Both the position numbers and the translations under genes were made by a program. Of a stretch of 64,000 nucleotides of DNA, positions 23,485 through 32,279 are shown piece by piece; the stretch's first letter is position 1; every line of letters begins with the position of its first letter. Origin of the DNA: JAYPWI01 sp964629575 (GTDB lineage Bacteria; Actinomycetota; Acidimicrobiia; Acidimicrobiales; Poriferisodalaceae); NCBI GenBank assembly GCA_964629575.1, contig CAZVUM010000010.1:1-64000 (forward strand), written 5' to 3'. The notes beneath the pieces were generated by a model. The model had not been told where the DNA came from, searched no databases, and saw only the letters and a list, made by a program, of their open reading frames with translations.

Positions 23485-25479
23485 TCAGTTCCCCGATGGG
23501 GTGACCGGGATGATGCCCTCGGCCGTGTAGGTGACCTCGGGATCCCAGATCAGCCAGTCATAGACGCCGATGTCCGCCGCGGCGTCGATCTGCGCCTTGA
23601 CCTGTTCGGGGCCGTAGTCGACCCGCATCGTGAAGTCCTGGAGCCACGGCACGAGCGAGGTGTTGGTCCCCTCGAGCACCCGCTGGAAGTCGGCGAGCGA
23701 CTGCCGGATGATGTCGTAGGGCTGCGCTTCGGGGTGCTCGATGCCGTACTCGCCGGGACCCCAATGCGACGGGTAGAGCATCGGAGCGACGTAGTCGACG
23801 TGGTTGGCCATGCCCACAACGTCCTGCGCGATGTACTCGCCGCGGGTCGCTGAGATGCCGAACACGGACACGCCCTGGAACACGTCGTACTCGCGGAGCG
23901 CGATCTGCGCTTCTGCGAGGAAGTCCACGATGATCGGCGCCGGGTCGTCGTTGCCGAGCCCGGGGATCGTCATGTTGCTCAGGGTGCCTTCGGGGCGGCG
24001 GATGTAGTCCCACAAAATGTCGTCGATACCGGCTTGGGCAGCTTCGACTGCGATGGCGAGGTTGTACGCCCTGACCTCGGCGCTGGCGAAGTTGGTGAAG
24101 CCGCCGTACTTGGACAGGGGCTGCCCGTTGAGGTTCTGGATCACCCAGTCGGTGTCGCCGGTGTCCCAGGCGTATTGGGCGAGGACCGGGTCACGGAAGG
24201 CGACGAGGCGGCCGATCACGCGGACCCCGCGCGCGTGCAGTTCGTCGACGGCGTCTTCGAGCTCGAACCACCCGATGACCGCTCCTGACTCGCGTGCCAG
24301 CGGAACCGCGGAGTTGTGGCCGATGAAGCCGCTCTCGTCCTTGAGGCTCAGCTCGACGGCGGTGATCTTGCCCTGATCGATGAGGTCGAAGATCTGGTTG
24401 CGGTACCGCTCGTTCTTCCACGAGGCCGCGCTCATGTGCACGCCCGTGGTTGCCGGGTACGCGATCGGGATGACCATGTCGAACGAGGTGGTGTTGCCCG
24501 CCTCGTCGATCGCGAGGACAGGTATGGGACCGGCCGGCGGTTCGGACAGCTCGACGGTGAATGCGTTGTCCGCGACTTCGATCGGGACGCCGCCGATCAC
24601 CACGGTGACCCCGTTCTCGGCGGTGCCCGAGATGCGTACCGGTTCGCCGAGTGGCACGGGATCGAGGACGCGTGGGATACCGAGGTCGGGCGCGGTGCCG
24701 TCGACGACGAATCGGATGCGCTCGGTCTCTTCGCCGAACAGTGGCCGCGTGACGGTGACGGTGACTTCGTGAGGACCCTCGGTGAGCGGCGGAACGACCC
24801 ACGCCACCTGGTCGCCGTAGCGCTGGACTCCGCTGACCGGGAAACCGTCGAGCAGCAGTTCGGCCGAGCTCAGGTCGCCGCCGTCGATGGTGAAGGTGAT
24901 CTGCTGGCCCTCGATGGCGTTGGGCTGGAGGTGAACGCCGTTCCCGATACCGGTTGCGCTGATGTCGACCTGCCGGATGGCGATGAGGAGCGCCCCGGCG
25001 CCCAGGACGGTGAGAAAGATCGCGAGGGCCAGGATCCACACCCGTCGCTTCGGTTTGTGGGTCTGCTGCACCCGCAGGGCCAGGGCCGTCTCGCGGGCGC
25101 GCGTCAGCTCACGGCGGGCGCGCCGTGGCAGCTCGGTGGCGTAGATCGGCTCTTCGGTCTTGGCGGCCTTCCACGGGAAGCCCCAGCCTTCCGCCGGCTC
25201 GACAGGGCGCGGTGCCTCGGTCTCCACCGTCGGTTCGTCGGCCACCAGCGACCACCCCACGTCGTGAGCGTGGGCGGTGAGCTGCCAACGGCCGGTGCCG
25301 AGACCTGGCGTACCGGTCGCCACCGTCGCGAGCCCGGTGCGCTCGAGGCTCTCGAGAGCAGCCATGGCCTGTTCGCGCGACATGCCGGTCGCGATCTGAA
25401 TCTCCGCAGGGGAGGCTGACCCACCTTGGGACAGCAGCTGGCGGAGCGCCTGCTTGTGCGGAGAGGCCAACAACGGCAT
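23485..25479 (-). CDS. Winged-helix, TM and DUF4015 glycoside-hydrolase-like fusion
   Basis: A 664-residue protein of unusual build. Residues about 5-70 look like a winged helix (LRQLLSQGGSASPAEIQIA, TGMSREQAMAALESLERTGL). A basic stretch and one transmembrane helix follow (about 148-170, VWILALAIFLTVLGAGALLI), then Ig-like beta segments. The C-terminal 330 residues match the DUF4015 putative glycosidase barrel (GVHMSAASWKNERYRNQIFD, DDILWDYIRRPEG, VDYVAPMLYPSHWGPGEYG). The catalytic domain would be outside the cell, with the DNA-binding-like part inside. It may be a sensor or simply a membrane-anchored polysaccharide enzyme; no substrate is known. Confidence 0.82.
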   Translation of the reverse strand: MPLLASPHKQALRQLLSQGGSASPAEIQIATGMSREQAMAALESLERTGLATVATGTPGLGTGRWQLTAHAHDVGWSLVADEPTVETEAPRPVEPAEGWGFPWKAAKTEEPIYATELPRRARRELTRARETALALRVQQTHKPKRRVWILALAIFLTVLGAGALLIAIRQVDISATGIGNGVHLQPNAIEGQQITFTIDGGDLSSAELLLDGFPVSGVQRYGDQVAWVVPPLTEGPHEVTVTVTRPLFGEETERIRFVVDGTAPDLGIPRVLDPVPLGEPVRISGTAENGVTVVIGGVPIEVADNAFTVELSEPPAGPIPVLAIDEAGNTTSFDMVIPIAYPATTGVHMSAASWKNERYRNQIFDLIDQGKITAVELSLKDESGFIGHNSAVPLARESGAVIGWFELEDAVDELHARGVRVIGRLVAFRDPVLAQYAWDTGDTDWVIQNLNGQPLSKYGGFTNFASAEVRAYNLAIAVEAAQAGIDDILWDYIRRPEGTLSNMTIPGLGNDDPAPIIVDFLAEAQIALREYDVFQGVSVFGISATRGEYIAQDVVGMANHVDYVAPMLYPSHWGPGEYGIEHPEAQPYDIIRQSLADFQRVLEGTNTSLVPWLQDFTMRVDYGPEQVKAQIDAAADIGVYDWLIWDPEVTYTAEGIIPVTPSGN

Positions 25480-25605
25480 CCGAACAATCTACGCAACCGG
25501 CCCCCGAAAGGTGAAGGCGACCTCACCCCGCATCGGGTCGCTTGTGTAGGTTGACCGCCTGACTCGGATCGCCGACGACAGCCCGGGTCGATGCGGAGGA
25601 GCGCA

Positions 25606-26112
25606 GTGTCCGACGAGCGAGAGACCCTCGATTGGAGTACTTACGGGACGGCTGCGCGGCAGCTGGCCGAGATGGTGGCCGCTGACGGGTACCAGCCCGA
25701 CATGATCCTCGCCATCGCCCGCGGTGGTCTGTTCATCGCTGGGTCCCTCGGGTACGCGCTGTCCGTGAAGAACCTCTACGTGATGAATGTCGAGTACTAC
25801 ACCGGCATCGACGAACGTCTGGACGTCCCGGTCATGCTTCCCCCGTACGTCGATTTCGTCGACCTGGAGGGAGCGCGGATCCTGATCGCGGACGACGTCG
25901 CCGATACCGGGCACACACTCGACATGGTCCGCGATCACTGCCTCGAGCGCACCGCCGAGGTGCGGTCGGCGGTTCTGTACCAGAAGCCGACGTCAGTGGT
26001 CGACTGCGAGTACGTCTGGAAACACACGGACCTCTGGATCAACTTCCCCTGGTCGACCGAGCCGCCGGTCGTGGCTCCGGGCACCGGCCAGACGTCGGTG
26101 GTGGACGCGTAG
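25606..26112 (+). CDS. Phosphoribosyltransferase-domain protein
   Basis: A 168-residue type I PRT fold protein. The PRPP-binding loop is ILIADDVADTGHTLDMV near residue 92-108, preceded by the hood strand MILAIARGGLFIAGSL. This resembles xanthine/hypoxanthine PRT-like proteins of archaea and actinobacteria, so base salvage or a regulatory PRT is possible. A GGAGG box 6 nt upstream decides the GTG at 25606 over the in-frame ATG at 25591, which overlaps that box. It is followed after 7 bp by a lipase-like gene on the same strand. Confidence 0.88.
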   Translation: MSDERETLDWSTYGTAARQLAEMVAADGYQPDMILAIARGGLFIAGSLGYALSVKNLYVMNVEYYTGIDERLDVPVMLPPYVDFVDLEGARILIADDVADTGHTLDMVRDHCLERTAEVRSAVLYQKPTSVVDCEYVWKHTDLWINFPWSTEPPVVAPGTGQTSVVDA

Positions 26113-26119
26113 GGGTCCC

Positions 26120-26929
26120 ATGGCCGTCATCGCCGAAGAGGGCCGTTTCGACGGAAGCGAAGGTCGGGTCTTCTACCGAAGCTGGCACGACGCTGAACCG
26201 GCACACGTGGTTCTGGTGGTGCACGGCTACGCCGAACACTCCAACCGGTACGCCCACGTCGCGGAGATGTTGGTGGGCGAGGGGGCCGCGGTCTTCGTTC
26301 CGGACCACCTGGGCCATGGGCACAGCGACGGTGAACGAGCGCTGATCGTCGACTTCGAACACATCGTCGACGACCTCGAGTCGCTCACGACCCTGGCGGA
26401 GGAGCGGTTTCCCGGCCGACCGACGACGATGATCGGCCACTCGATGGGCGGCCTATTGACCGCTCGGTTCATCCAGCGCAATCCGAGCCGGCTCGCGGGG
26501 GCGGCGTTTCTCGGTGCGGTGCTCGGGGACTGGAAGTGGGCGCGCGAAGTTCTCGCCCTGCCCGAGCTCCCGCAGAGCGACAGCGACCCCAGCGGGATGT
26601 CGCGCGACGCCGCAGCCTGCGAGGCCTACGCCAACGATCCGCTCGTGTACCACGGCAACTACAAGCGGCCGCTGCTCGAGTCGGAGGTGATCTGCCTCGA
26701 TCGATTCAACGATGAAATCGACGCCATCACGATTCCGGTGGCGTTCTTCCACGGGACGGCCGACCCCTTCGTGCCCTACGCCGACAGTCTCGACGCCGTT
26801 GAGCGGATGCCGTCGTCGGATACCGAGGTCCACCTCTACGAGGGTGCGCGGCACGAGTTGGTCAACGAGACAAACCGCGACGAGGTCCTCGCCGACATCG
26901 GCGCTTTCGTGGGGCGCGTCAGCGCCTGA
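26120..26929 (+). CDS. Alpha/beta hydrolase, monoacylglycerol lipase-like
   Basis: A 269-residue serine hydrolase of the lysophospholipase/monoglyceride lipase group. It has the oxyanion segment VVHGYAEHSNRYAHVAEMLV, PDHLGHGHSDGER, the nucleophile elbow GHSMGG with Ser108, the acid in GTADPFVPYADS and the His in GARHELVNE. This is the complete triad at normal spacing. No signal peptide, so it is a cytoplasmic hydrolase of monoacylglycerols or similar esters. It is probably co-transcribed with the phosphoribosyltransferase, and its end overlaps the convergent FAD oxidoreductase by 11 bp. Confidence 0.92.
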   Translation: MAVIAEEGRFDGSEGRVFYRSWHDAEPAHVVLVVHGYAEHSNRYAHVAEMLVGEGAAVFVPDHLGHGHSDGERALIVDFEHIVDDLESLTTLAEERFPGRPTTMIGHSMGGLLTARFIQRNPSRLAGAAFLGAVLGDWKWAREVLALPELPQSDSDPSGMSRDAAACEAYANDPLVYHGNYKRPLLESEVICLDRFNDEIDAITIPVAFFHGTADPFVPYADSLDAVERMPSSDTEVHLYEGARHELVNETNRDEVLADIGAFVGRVSA

Positions 26930-28460
26930 CCGCACCCAGGTCGGCCAGGACGACGCTCGCGGCGTTGCGGCCCGGAGCACCCCAAATCCCCGCACCCGGG
27001 TAGGTCGCAGCCCCGCCGAGATAGAGCCCGGCCACGTCGGTGCGATACCGGGTGAGGTGGCGCGGCTTCCCGCGAACCGCCGCCAGCGGACTCCCAGCGA
27101 ACGACGGTGCGTGCCCTTTCCGCATGTGGAACTCGGTCTCGTAGCGGTCGGGAGTCATCACGCGGTGACGGACGAGGAGGTCGTCGAGCGGCTGCTCGAT
27201 CAGCCGGGCCCAGCTGTCCAGCCACCGGGCCGGCTCGGGCGACGACCGCCACGACCCCGACGCCGAGAACGGTGTCCACAGCACTTCGAGCGACAGAAGG
27301 TGATTGCCGTCTGCGTCGCGGAGTGACGGGTCGAGGGTCGAAGGAGTGTTGGTGATCAGCATCGGCCGTTCGGCGATGCGTCCGCTGGCCAGCGCCGCAT
27401 GTGCCTCGGACATCTCTCGCACCGGTGGGCTCACCAGAACGGTCGCGTGCTGACCATCGGGATCGTGGGTCCCCAGGTCGCGGTAGCGCGGCGGCTCGCG
27501 GACGAACGCGTCGATCTTGGACTCGTAGCCCTCTGGACCCTCCGCGTCCTCGGTGGCTGAGGCAGGAGCCGTCTGAGCGAGCCACCGCCCGAACACCATC
27601 GCCGGATCCGTGGTGGCGAGCACCCGACTCGACGTGATGCGACGCCCATCACCCAGCACGACCCCGGACACGTCGCCGGCCGATGTCTCGACTCGCGTGA
27701 CCGCTGCTGCGAGGAGCGTGCGCCCACCGGCCGCGGTGAATGCCCTGTGAAGCGCATCCGTGAATGCGCCGCTGCCGCCGCGTGGGCGCCCGACGGGGAT
27801 CAGATGCTTCGCTGCGTATCCCGCCGCGGCGAGCCCTGTCCCCGGCCAGGAGGGGTCCACGCCCCAAACGACCGGGCCCGCGGTGAGCGCGGGCCGGATC
27901 ATCTCCTCGTCGTCGAAGTACTTGGCCAGGGCGCCGACGGCCGATTGGCGTGACGCGCGGAGCAGACGCAGCGCCGCCGAGGGATGGGAGGCGGCGCGGC
28001 GGGCGACACGGCCCGGGGTCGGCAGAGCGTTGGTGACGTCCCTCACCAGCCGGGCGACCGGCAGCATCGCCGCCACGTGGCGCCGATACGACTCGACCTG
28101 GCGGGGATGGGTTGTGGAGAGGCCGTCGAGCGTGCGTTCGACATCGTGATACAGCAGCCAGGGAGTCTCGCCGGCCCAACCGAGGCTGGCGTAGCAGGGA
28201 TCGAGGTCGAGGTAGCTGAGGCCATGCGCCTCGAGGTCCAGTTCTTCCACGATGGGCGTGCCACGCACCCAGAGGTGGTCGCAATTGCACACGTTGACTC
28301 GGCCGCCGATGGCATCCACGGTCGAGGCGCAGCCACCGACGCTGTCACGTGCTTCGACGAGGATGGTGTCGACGCCGGTCGCAGCGATGTAGGCCGCGGC
28401 GACGAGGCCGTTGTGCCCGCCGCCGATCACAACCACGTCGGCTGCCAACGTCTCCGCCAT
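26919..28460 (-). CDS. FAD-dependent oxidoreductase, phytoene-desaturase family
   Basis: A 513-residue flavoprotein. The N-terminal dinucleotide fold VVVIGGGHNGLVAAAYIA (GGGHNG at 13-18) is followed by EARDSVGGCAST, and the C-terminal FAD motif is GLYLGGAATYPGAGIWGAPG. The family covers carotenoid desaturases, CrtO-like ketolases and retinol saturases. No other carotenoid gene adjoins it, so the substrate is open. ATG at 28460 is chosen because the flavin motif begins 12 residues later; the frame upstream to 28655 has no homology. Divergent from the zinc-ribbon gene. Confidence 0.9.
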   Translation of the reverse strand: MAETLAADVVVIGGGHNGLVAAAYIAATGVDTILVEARDSVGGCASTVDAIGGRVNVCNCDHLWVRGTPIVEELDLEAHGLSYLDLDPCYASLGWAGETPWLLYHDVERTLDGLSTTHPRQVESYRRHVAAMLPVARLVRDVTNALPTPGRVARRAASHPSAALRLLRASRQSAVGALAKYFDDEEMIRPALTAGPVVWGVDPSWPGTGLAAAGYAAKHLIPVGRPRGGSGAFTDALHRAFTAAGGRTLLAAAVTRVETSAGDVSGVVLGDGRRITSSRVLATTDPAMVFGRWLAQTAPASATEDAEGPEGYESKIDAFVREPPRYRDLGTHDPDGQHATVLVSPPVREMSEAHAALASGRIAERPMLITNTPSTLDPSLRDADGNHLLSLEVLWTPFSASGSWRSSPEPARWLDSWARLIEQPLDDLLVRHRVMTPDRYETEFHMRKGHAPSFAGSPLAAVRGKPRHLTRYRTDVAGLYLGGAATYPGAGIWGAPGRNAASVVLADLGAVRR

Positions 28461-28518
28461 CTCCCCGAGTATCGCAAGGCGCGCGGGTACCGTCGCGATC
28501 GGTCGATCGGGACGGGCG

Positions 28519-28917
28519 ATGGCGTACTGCGTCAACTGCGGGAGTGAGCTGGACGAGGCCTCTCGCTTCTGCGCGCAGTGCGGAACCGGGCGGGGTGCGT
28601 CGCCGGGATCCGCCTCGCCGGCCCCGCCTGCGTCGGCCGTTCTTCCGACGCGCACGAACGGCTTCGCCGTCGCTTCGCTGGTCCTGGGGATCGTGTGGAT
28701 CTACGCGGCGGGCTCCGTGCTGGCCTTGGTGTTCGGGTACATCGCCCGCTCCCAGATCCGCAACGACCCGACGTTCCGCGGTGACGGGATGGCGATCGCC
28801 GGGATCATGCTGGGCTGGGCGGGAATCGTCGGAACGATCGGATTGGTCGCGCTTCTCGTGGCGGTCGGCGACCCGATCGACGAGGGCTCACTCGGCCTGT
28901 GGGTGGGTCGCAGGTAG
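28519..28917 (+). CDS. Zinc-ribbon and DUF4190 membrane protein
   Basis: A 132-residue protein. It starts with a zinc ribbon CVNCGSELDEASRFCAQCG (two CxxC pairs, residues 4-22), then a Pro/Ala/Ser linker. Two hydrophobic helices follow (about 48-70 and 88-112) with the DUF4190 sequence LVLGIVWIYAAGSVLALVFG. DUF4190 is widespread in actinobacterial membrane proteins with no known activity. It lies 10 bp before the creatininase-family gene on the same strand. Confidence 0.85.
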   Translation: MAYCVNCGSELDEASRFCAQCGTGRGASPGSASPAPPASAVLPTRTNGFAVASLVLGIVWIYAAGSVLALVFGYIARSQIRNDPTFRGDGMAIAGIMLGWAGIVGTIGLVALLVAVGDPIDEGSLGLWVGRR

Positions 28918-28927
28918 CGTCGTCGCC

Positions 28928-29692
28928 ATGTCCAGACAGCTCGCCGACTTGCGCGCACCCGAAGTGGCGACCCGCCTGAGCGCGTCGTCGGTGATCGTGC
29001 AACCCGTGGGGGCAATCGAGCAGCACGGTCCACATCTCCCGCTCAGCGTCGACCTTGTCATCGCGGAGGCCGCCGCCGCGGCCGTCGCCGACGCACGGGG
29101 AGACGAGCTGGATCTCTGGGTGCTGCCGCCGCTCGCCGTGTCGAAGTCCAACGAGCATGCGGGATTCGCCGGCTCACTCTGCCTCAGGGCCACGACCATG
29201 CTCGCAGTGCTCGACGACATCGGGACGGGCATCGCCGCCACGCCGGCCAGACGGATGGTCTTTCTCAACGGCCACGGTGGCAATTCGGCGCTTCTCAACG
29301 TCGCCTGCCGCGAGCTGCGCCACGACCATGGGCTGCTGACCTTCCTCATGCATCCGTTTGTCCCCCCCGACCAGGGCGGAATCTCCACCGAGTCCGAGCT
29401 CGGCATGGGCATCCATGCGGGCCACGACGAGACGTCGGTGATGCTGCACCTGCGTTCCGATCTGGTGGACATGTCGCTTGCGACGCGCAACGTGCCAGAT
29501 GACCTCGCCGACAACAGCTACGTGCGCTTCGGTGGCATGACGAGCTTCGGCTGGCTCGCACGCGACTTCGGCCCCGACGGGCACATCGGGGATCCGACGG
29601 GGGCGACCGCCGAAGCGGGCAAGCAGCTCTTCGAGCGAGCGGTCGAGCTCCTCGGCCAACAGCTCGCCGAGGTCGCCACGTTCGATCTGTAG
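28928..29692 (+). CDS. Creatininase/MftE-family metallohydrolase
   Basis: A 254-residue member of the creatininase family, zinc- or manganese-dependent amidohydrolases that include creatininase, FAPy deformylase and the mycofactocin peptidase MftE. Metal ligands are visible: GAIEQHGPHLPLSVD (Glu31, His33, Asp42), FLNGHGGNSALLN and GIHAGHDETS. MftE-type activity fits an actinobacterium, but no other mft gene is in the window, so the substrate is open. The next element after its stop is a family B inverted repeat. Confidence 0.9.
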   Translation: MSRQLADLRAPEVATRLSASSVIVQPVGAIEQHGPHLPLSVDLVIAEAAAAAVADARGDELDLWVLPPLAVSKSNEHAGFAGSLCLRATTMLAVLDDIGTGIAATPARRMVFLNGHGGNSALLNVACRELRHDHGLLTFLMHPFVPPDQGGISTESELGMGIHAGHDETSVMLHLRSDLVDMSLATRNVPDDLADNSYVRFGGMTSFGWLARDFGPDGHIGDPTGATAEAGKQLFERAVELLGQQLAEVATFDL

Positions 29693-29696
29693 CACC

Positions 29697-29747
29697 CCCA
29701 AGTTGAGCAACCCGGTGCCTGACACCAGGTTGCTCAACTTTGGGTGA
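29697..29747. repeat. Inverted repeat, family B copy 1
   Basis: AAGTTGAGCAACC and GGTTGCTCAACTT arms around a core GGTGCCTGACACC. It begins 4 bp after the creatininase stop and contains the stop codon of the convergent quinone-reductase gene. A second full copy is at 59306-59356 and a half copy at 3709-3726. It may also serve as a bidirectional terminator. Confidence 0.92.
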
Positions 29748-30339
29748 AGTGGCCTCGCACTCGTTCGAGGAACTCGCTGCGGGCCCGGTCGGTTGCCCTG
29801 TCCATGTCGTGCATCGCCATCCAGTGGGTGCGGCAGCGCAGTCCGCACATCGTGCGGAGACCGCGGAGGATCATGCGGCGGCCGCCCCGGCCCTGGACTC
29901 TGTTGCGGAGCCGACCTGACCCGTGGGTCGTCACGACGGTGATGGCGTCGATGTTGTGCAGCCGCCCGGCGATCGATGACGCCCCCTCGGGGAGGGCGAA
30001 CGCCACCTCGTTGATCCACACGCGGTCGAACCAGCCCTTGAGCATCGCCGGCGCGCCCGACCACCAGGTCGGGTAGACGAAGACGAGCTCGGTCGCCCAG
30101 CGCAGCGAGGCGATGTGTGTCGCTACCTGTGGCTTGTCTGCGGCCGAACCCAGGTGGTTGCGTTTCTCATCGACGGTCAGCGCCGGCTCGAAGCCCTCTG
30201 CGTAGAGGTCGACGAGCTGATGTTCGACCTCGGCGGAGACGAGTGCATCGAGGACCTCGTCCCGAATGGCCGCCCCGAACGACTCCGGTACGGGGTGGGC
30301 GTACACCACGAGGACACGTCGCTCGAGAGCTGCCGTCAC
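29734..30339 (-). CDS. NAD(P)H quinone oxidoreductase-like flavoprotein (paralogue 2)
   Basis: A 201-residue flavodoxin-fold protein of the NQO1/MdaB/YwrO group. The FMN phosphate loop is VVYAHPVPESFGAAIRD (residues 10-26), then DLYAEGFEPAL, FVYPTWWSGAPAMLKGWFDR and VVTTHGSG. It reduces quinones or similar acceptors by two electrons. GTG start overlapping the TGA of the upstream paralogue by 4 bp. Its last codons and stop (CAA AGT TGA) lie inside the family B repeat, so its C-terminus FTQS is repeat-derived. Confidence 0.88.
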   Translation of the reverse strand: MTAALERRVLVVYAHPVPESFGAAIRDEVLDALVSAEVEHQLVDLYAEGFEPALTVDEKRNHLGSAADKPQVATHIASLRWATELVFVYPTWWSGAPAMLKGWFDRVWINEVAFALPEGASSIAGRLHNIDAITVVTTHGSGRLRNRVQGRGGRRMILRGLRTMCGLRCRTHWMAMHDMDRATDRARSEFLERVRGHFTQS

Positions 30340-30929
30340 CGGAGTGCGCCCATCTTCGCCTCGACGCGGGCGAGGAAGCCCCTGCGCTCGTCGTCGGTGC
30401 GCCCGTCCAGGCGGCCCAGCGCCAGCCAGGTGCTCTTGCACCGCCAGGCGGTGAGAACCCGCGTCGTGCGCATCACGGTCCAGCGACCCGTGTCCCCGAG
30501 GACGCGCACCTGCCACTGCGGCGAGCCGCTCGTGGTCACCCCGACGAGCCGCCGAATGTGACGCAGATCCGAGACCACCTTGTTGGTGGCCTCGTCGAGG
30601 TGGAATGCGACGCCAGGCACGAACACCCGCTCCAGCCACCCCTTGAGGATCGCGGGCAGCCCGAACCACCACGTGGGGTAGACGAACACGAGGGCGTCCG
30701 CCTCTCTGAGGAGCGCAGCGTGGTGTTCGACGAGCGGGTCGGAGATGGGGTGGTCCGTCTCGTATGAGCGCCGTTCTTCGGCGCTCATCGCCGGAACGAA
30801 CCCTTCGGCGTAGAGGTCGATCACCGTGACCTGGTGGCCGGCACTCTCCAGCCCACGAACGGTGGCATCACGCAGAGCGCTGTTGTAGCTCTCGGGGTCG
30901 GGATGGGCGTGAACCACGAGCGCGTGCAC
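30336..30929 (-). CDS. NAD(P)H quinone oxidoreductase-like flavoprotein (paralogue 1)
   Basis: A 197-residue paralogue of the downstream gene with the same order of motifs: VVHAHPDPESYNSALRD, DLYAEGFVPAM, FVYPTWWFGLPAILKGWLER, GVTTSGSP. The two share strings such as DLYAEGF and FVYPTWW, so they look like a tandem duplication that has diverged. They could act as a heterodimer, since NQO-type enzymes are dimers; that is inference. GTG start at 30929, divergent from the deaminase-like gene with 61 bp between. Confidence 0.88.
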   Translation of the reverse strand: MHALVVHAHPDPESYNSALRDATVRGLESAGHQVTVIDLYAEGFVPAMSAEERRSYETDHPISDPLVEHHAALLREADALVFVYPTWWFGLPAILKGWLERVFVPGVAFHLDEATNKVVSDLRHIRRLVGVTTSGSPQWQVRVLGDTGRWTVMRTTRVLTAWRCKSTWLALGRLDGRTDDERRGFLARVEAKMGALR

Positions 30930-30990
30930 GAGCCGGATCGTAGGTCGCTCTCGATCCGGCGGTGACGCCTCGACGGCTACGGTCCCCGCG

Positions 30991-32196
30991 ATGGCCCGCG
31001 TCCTGTTCAACGCCCGCATGCCGTCGGGAGACCACGTCGACGTCGCCGTTGCAGACGGGGTCGTCGCGGCGGTGGGCCCCGTGGGCTCGCTCGAAGGAGA
31101 GGGCACGGGCATCGATCTCGAGGGTCGGCTCGTTCTTCCCGCCCTCTGCGAGCCGCACGCGCATCTCGACAAGGCGCTCACCGCTGACCAGGTACCGAAT
31201 CCCGCCGGCGATCTCATGGGGGCGATCGAGGCCTGGGGGGCCAGATACCACGAACGAACGGTCGACGAGGTCCGCGAACGTGCCACGCACGCCGCAGAGC
31301 TGTGCCTGTCGAACGGCACGACGGTGATGCGCACGCACGTCGACGTCGGCGATGGAATCGGAACCACCGCTCTCGAGGCGCTCGTCGATGTTCGAGCTGC
31401 GCTGGCAGACCGGATGGACATCGAGCTCGTGGCGCTTCTCACCCCGTCGCTGTGTGGCCCTGCCGGGGCGGCCAACCGCGCGGTGCTCGACACGGCGATC
31501 GAGATGGGCGTGGACCTCATCGGCGGCTGTCCGCATCTCGAGGACGATCCGGGAGGACTGATCGACGTCGTGCTCGATGCATCTGCCGCGTCCGGCTTGC
31601 CCGTGGATCTCCACGTCGACGAAACACTCGATCCGTCGATGCTGTCGCTCGATCTGCTTGCGAGGGCGGTTCTCGAACGCGGTCACCCACACGCTGTGAC
31701 CGCCTCCCATTGCGTGTCTTTGTCGATGCAGCATGCGGACGTTCAGCACGACGTTGCGAACCGGGTGGCCGAGGCAGAGATCGGGGTCATCGCGCTGCCA
31801 CAGACGAACCTGTTCCTGCAAGGGCGGGATCACCCGACGGCTCCGCCGCGCGCGATCACCCCCATTGGGGTGCTGCGGGAGGCGGGTGTTGCCGTCGCGG
31901 TTGGTGGGGACAACCTTCAGGATCCGTTCAACCCGATGGGTCGCGGCGACCCTCTAGAGTCAGCTGCCCTGGCGGTGGTCGCATCGCACGAGCTGGCCCC
32001 TGCGGCGTTCGAGCTCGTGTCGAACGGTGCGCGGACGGTTCTTCGGAGGCCCCTCGCGGGTGTCGAGCAGGGGACCGTTGCGGACCTGATCGCGGTGCGC
32101 GCCGATGGTGTGCGGCATGCGATAGCGGCGGCTCCTGCCGACCGTCTGGTCTTCCGTGCCGGCGCACTCGTGAGCGGTGATCCCGACCGGTTCTGA
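30991..32196 (+). CDS. Cytosine-deaminase-like amidohydrolase
   Basis: A 401-residue metal-dependent amidohydrolase of the cytosine deaminase (CodA) group. The metal motif is EPHAHLDKALT (His56, His58, Lys61), followed by GTTVMRTHVDVG, LHVDETLDP and VTASHCVSLS for further ligands, and VAVGGDNLQDPFNPMGRGD with the catalytic Asp. It would deaminate a pyrimidine-like or related ring amide or amine in the cytoplasm. The NMT1/NitT-type importer genes start 83 bp downstream on the same strand, so it probably acts on the imported compound. Confidence 0.88.
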   Translation: MARVLFNARMPSGDHVDVAVADGVVAAVGPVGSLEGEGTGIDLEGRLVLPALCEPHAHLDKALTADQVPNPAGDLMGAIEAWGARYHERTVDEVRERATHAAELCLSNGTTVMRTHVDVGDGIGTTALEALVDVRAALADRMDIELVALLTPSLCGPAGAANRAVLDTAIEMGVDLIGGCPHLEDDPGGLIDVVLDASAASGLPVDLHVDETLDPSMLSLDLLARAVLERGHPHAVTASHCVSLSMQHADVQHDVANRVAEAEIGVIALPQTNLFLQGRDHPTAPPRAITPIGVLREAGVAVAVGGDNLQDPFNPMGRGDPLESAALAVVASHELAPAAFELVSNGARTVLRRPLAGVEQGTVADLIAVRADGVRHAIAAAPADRLVFRAGALVSGDPDRF

Positions 32197-32279
32197 GCAC
32201 CGCGCAACGAAACGAGAAAGTCATCGATCTGCCCGTGCAGCTGGCCCCCTGATCGGCAAGACTGCGCCACGAGGGCCAC

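Noticed and set aside
32197..32279. TPP or other riboswitch before the ABC importer
   Set aside because: No conserved TPP, purine or preQ1 core was seen in the 83 bp.
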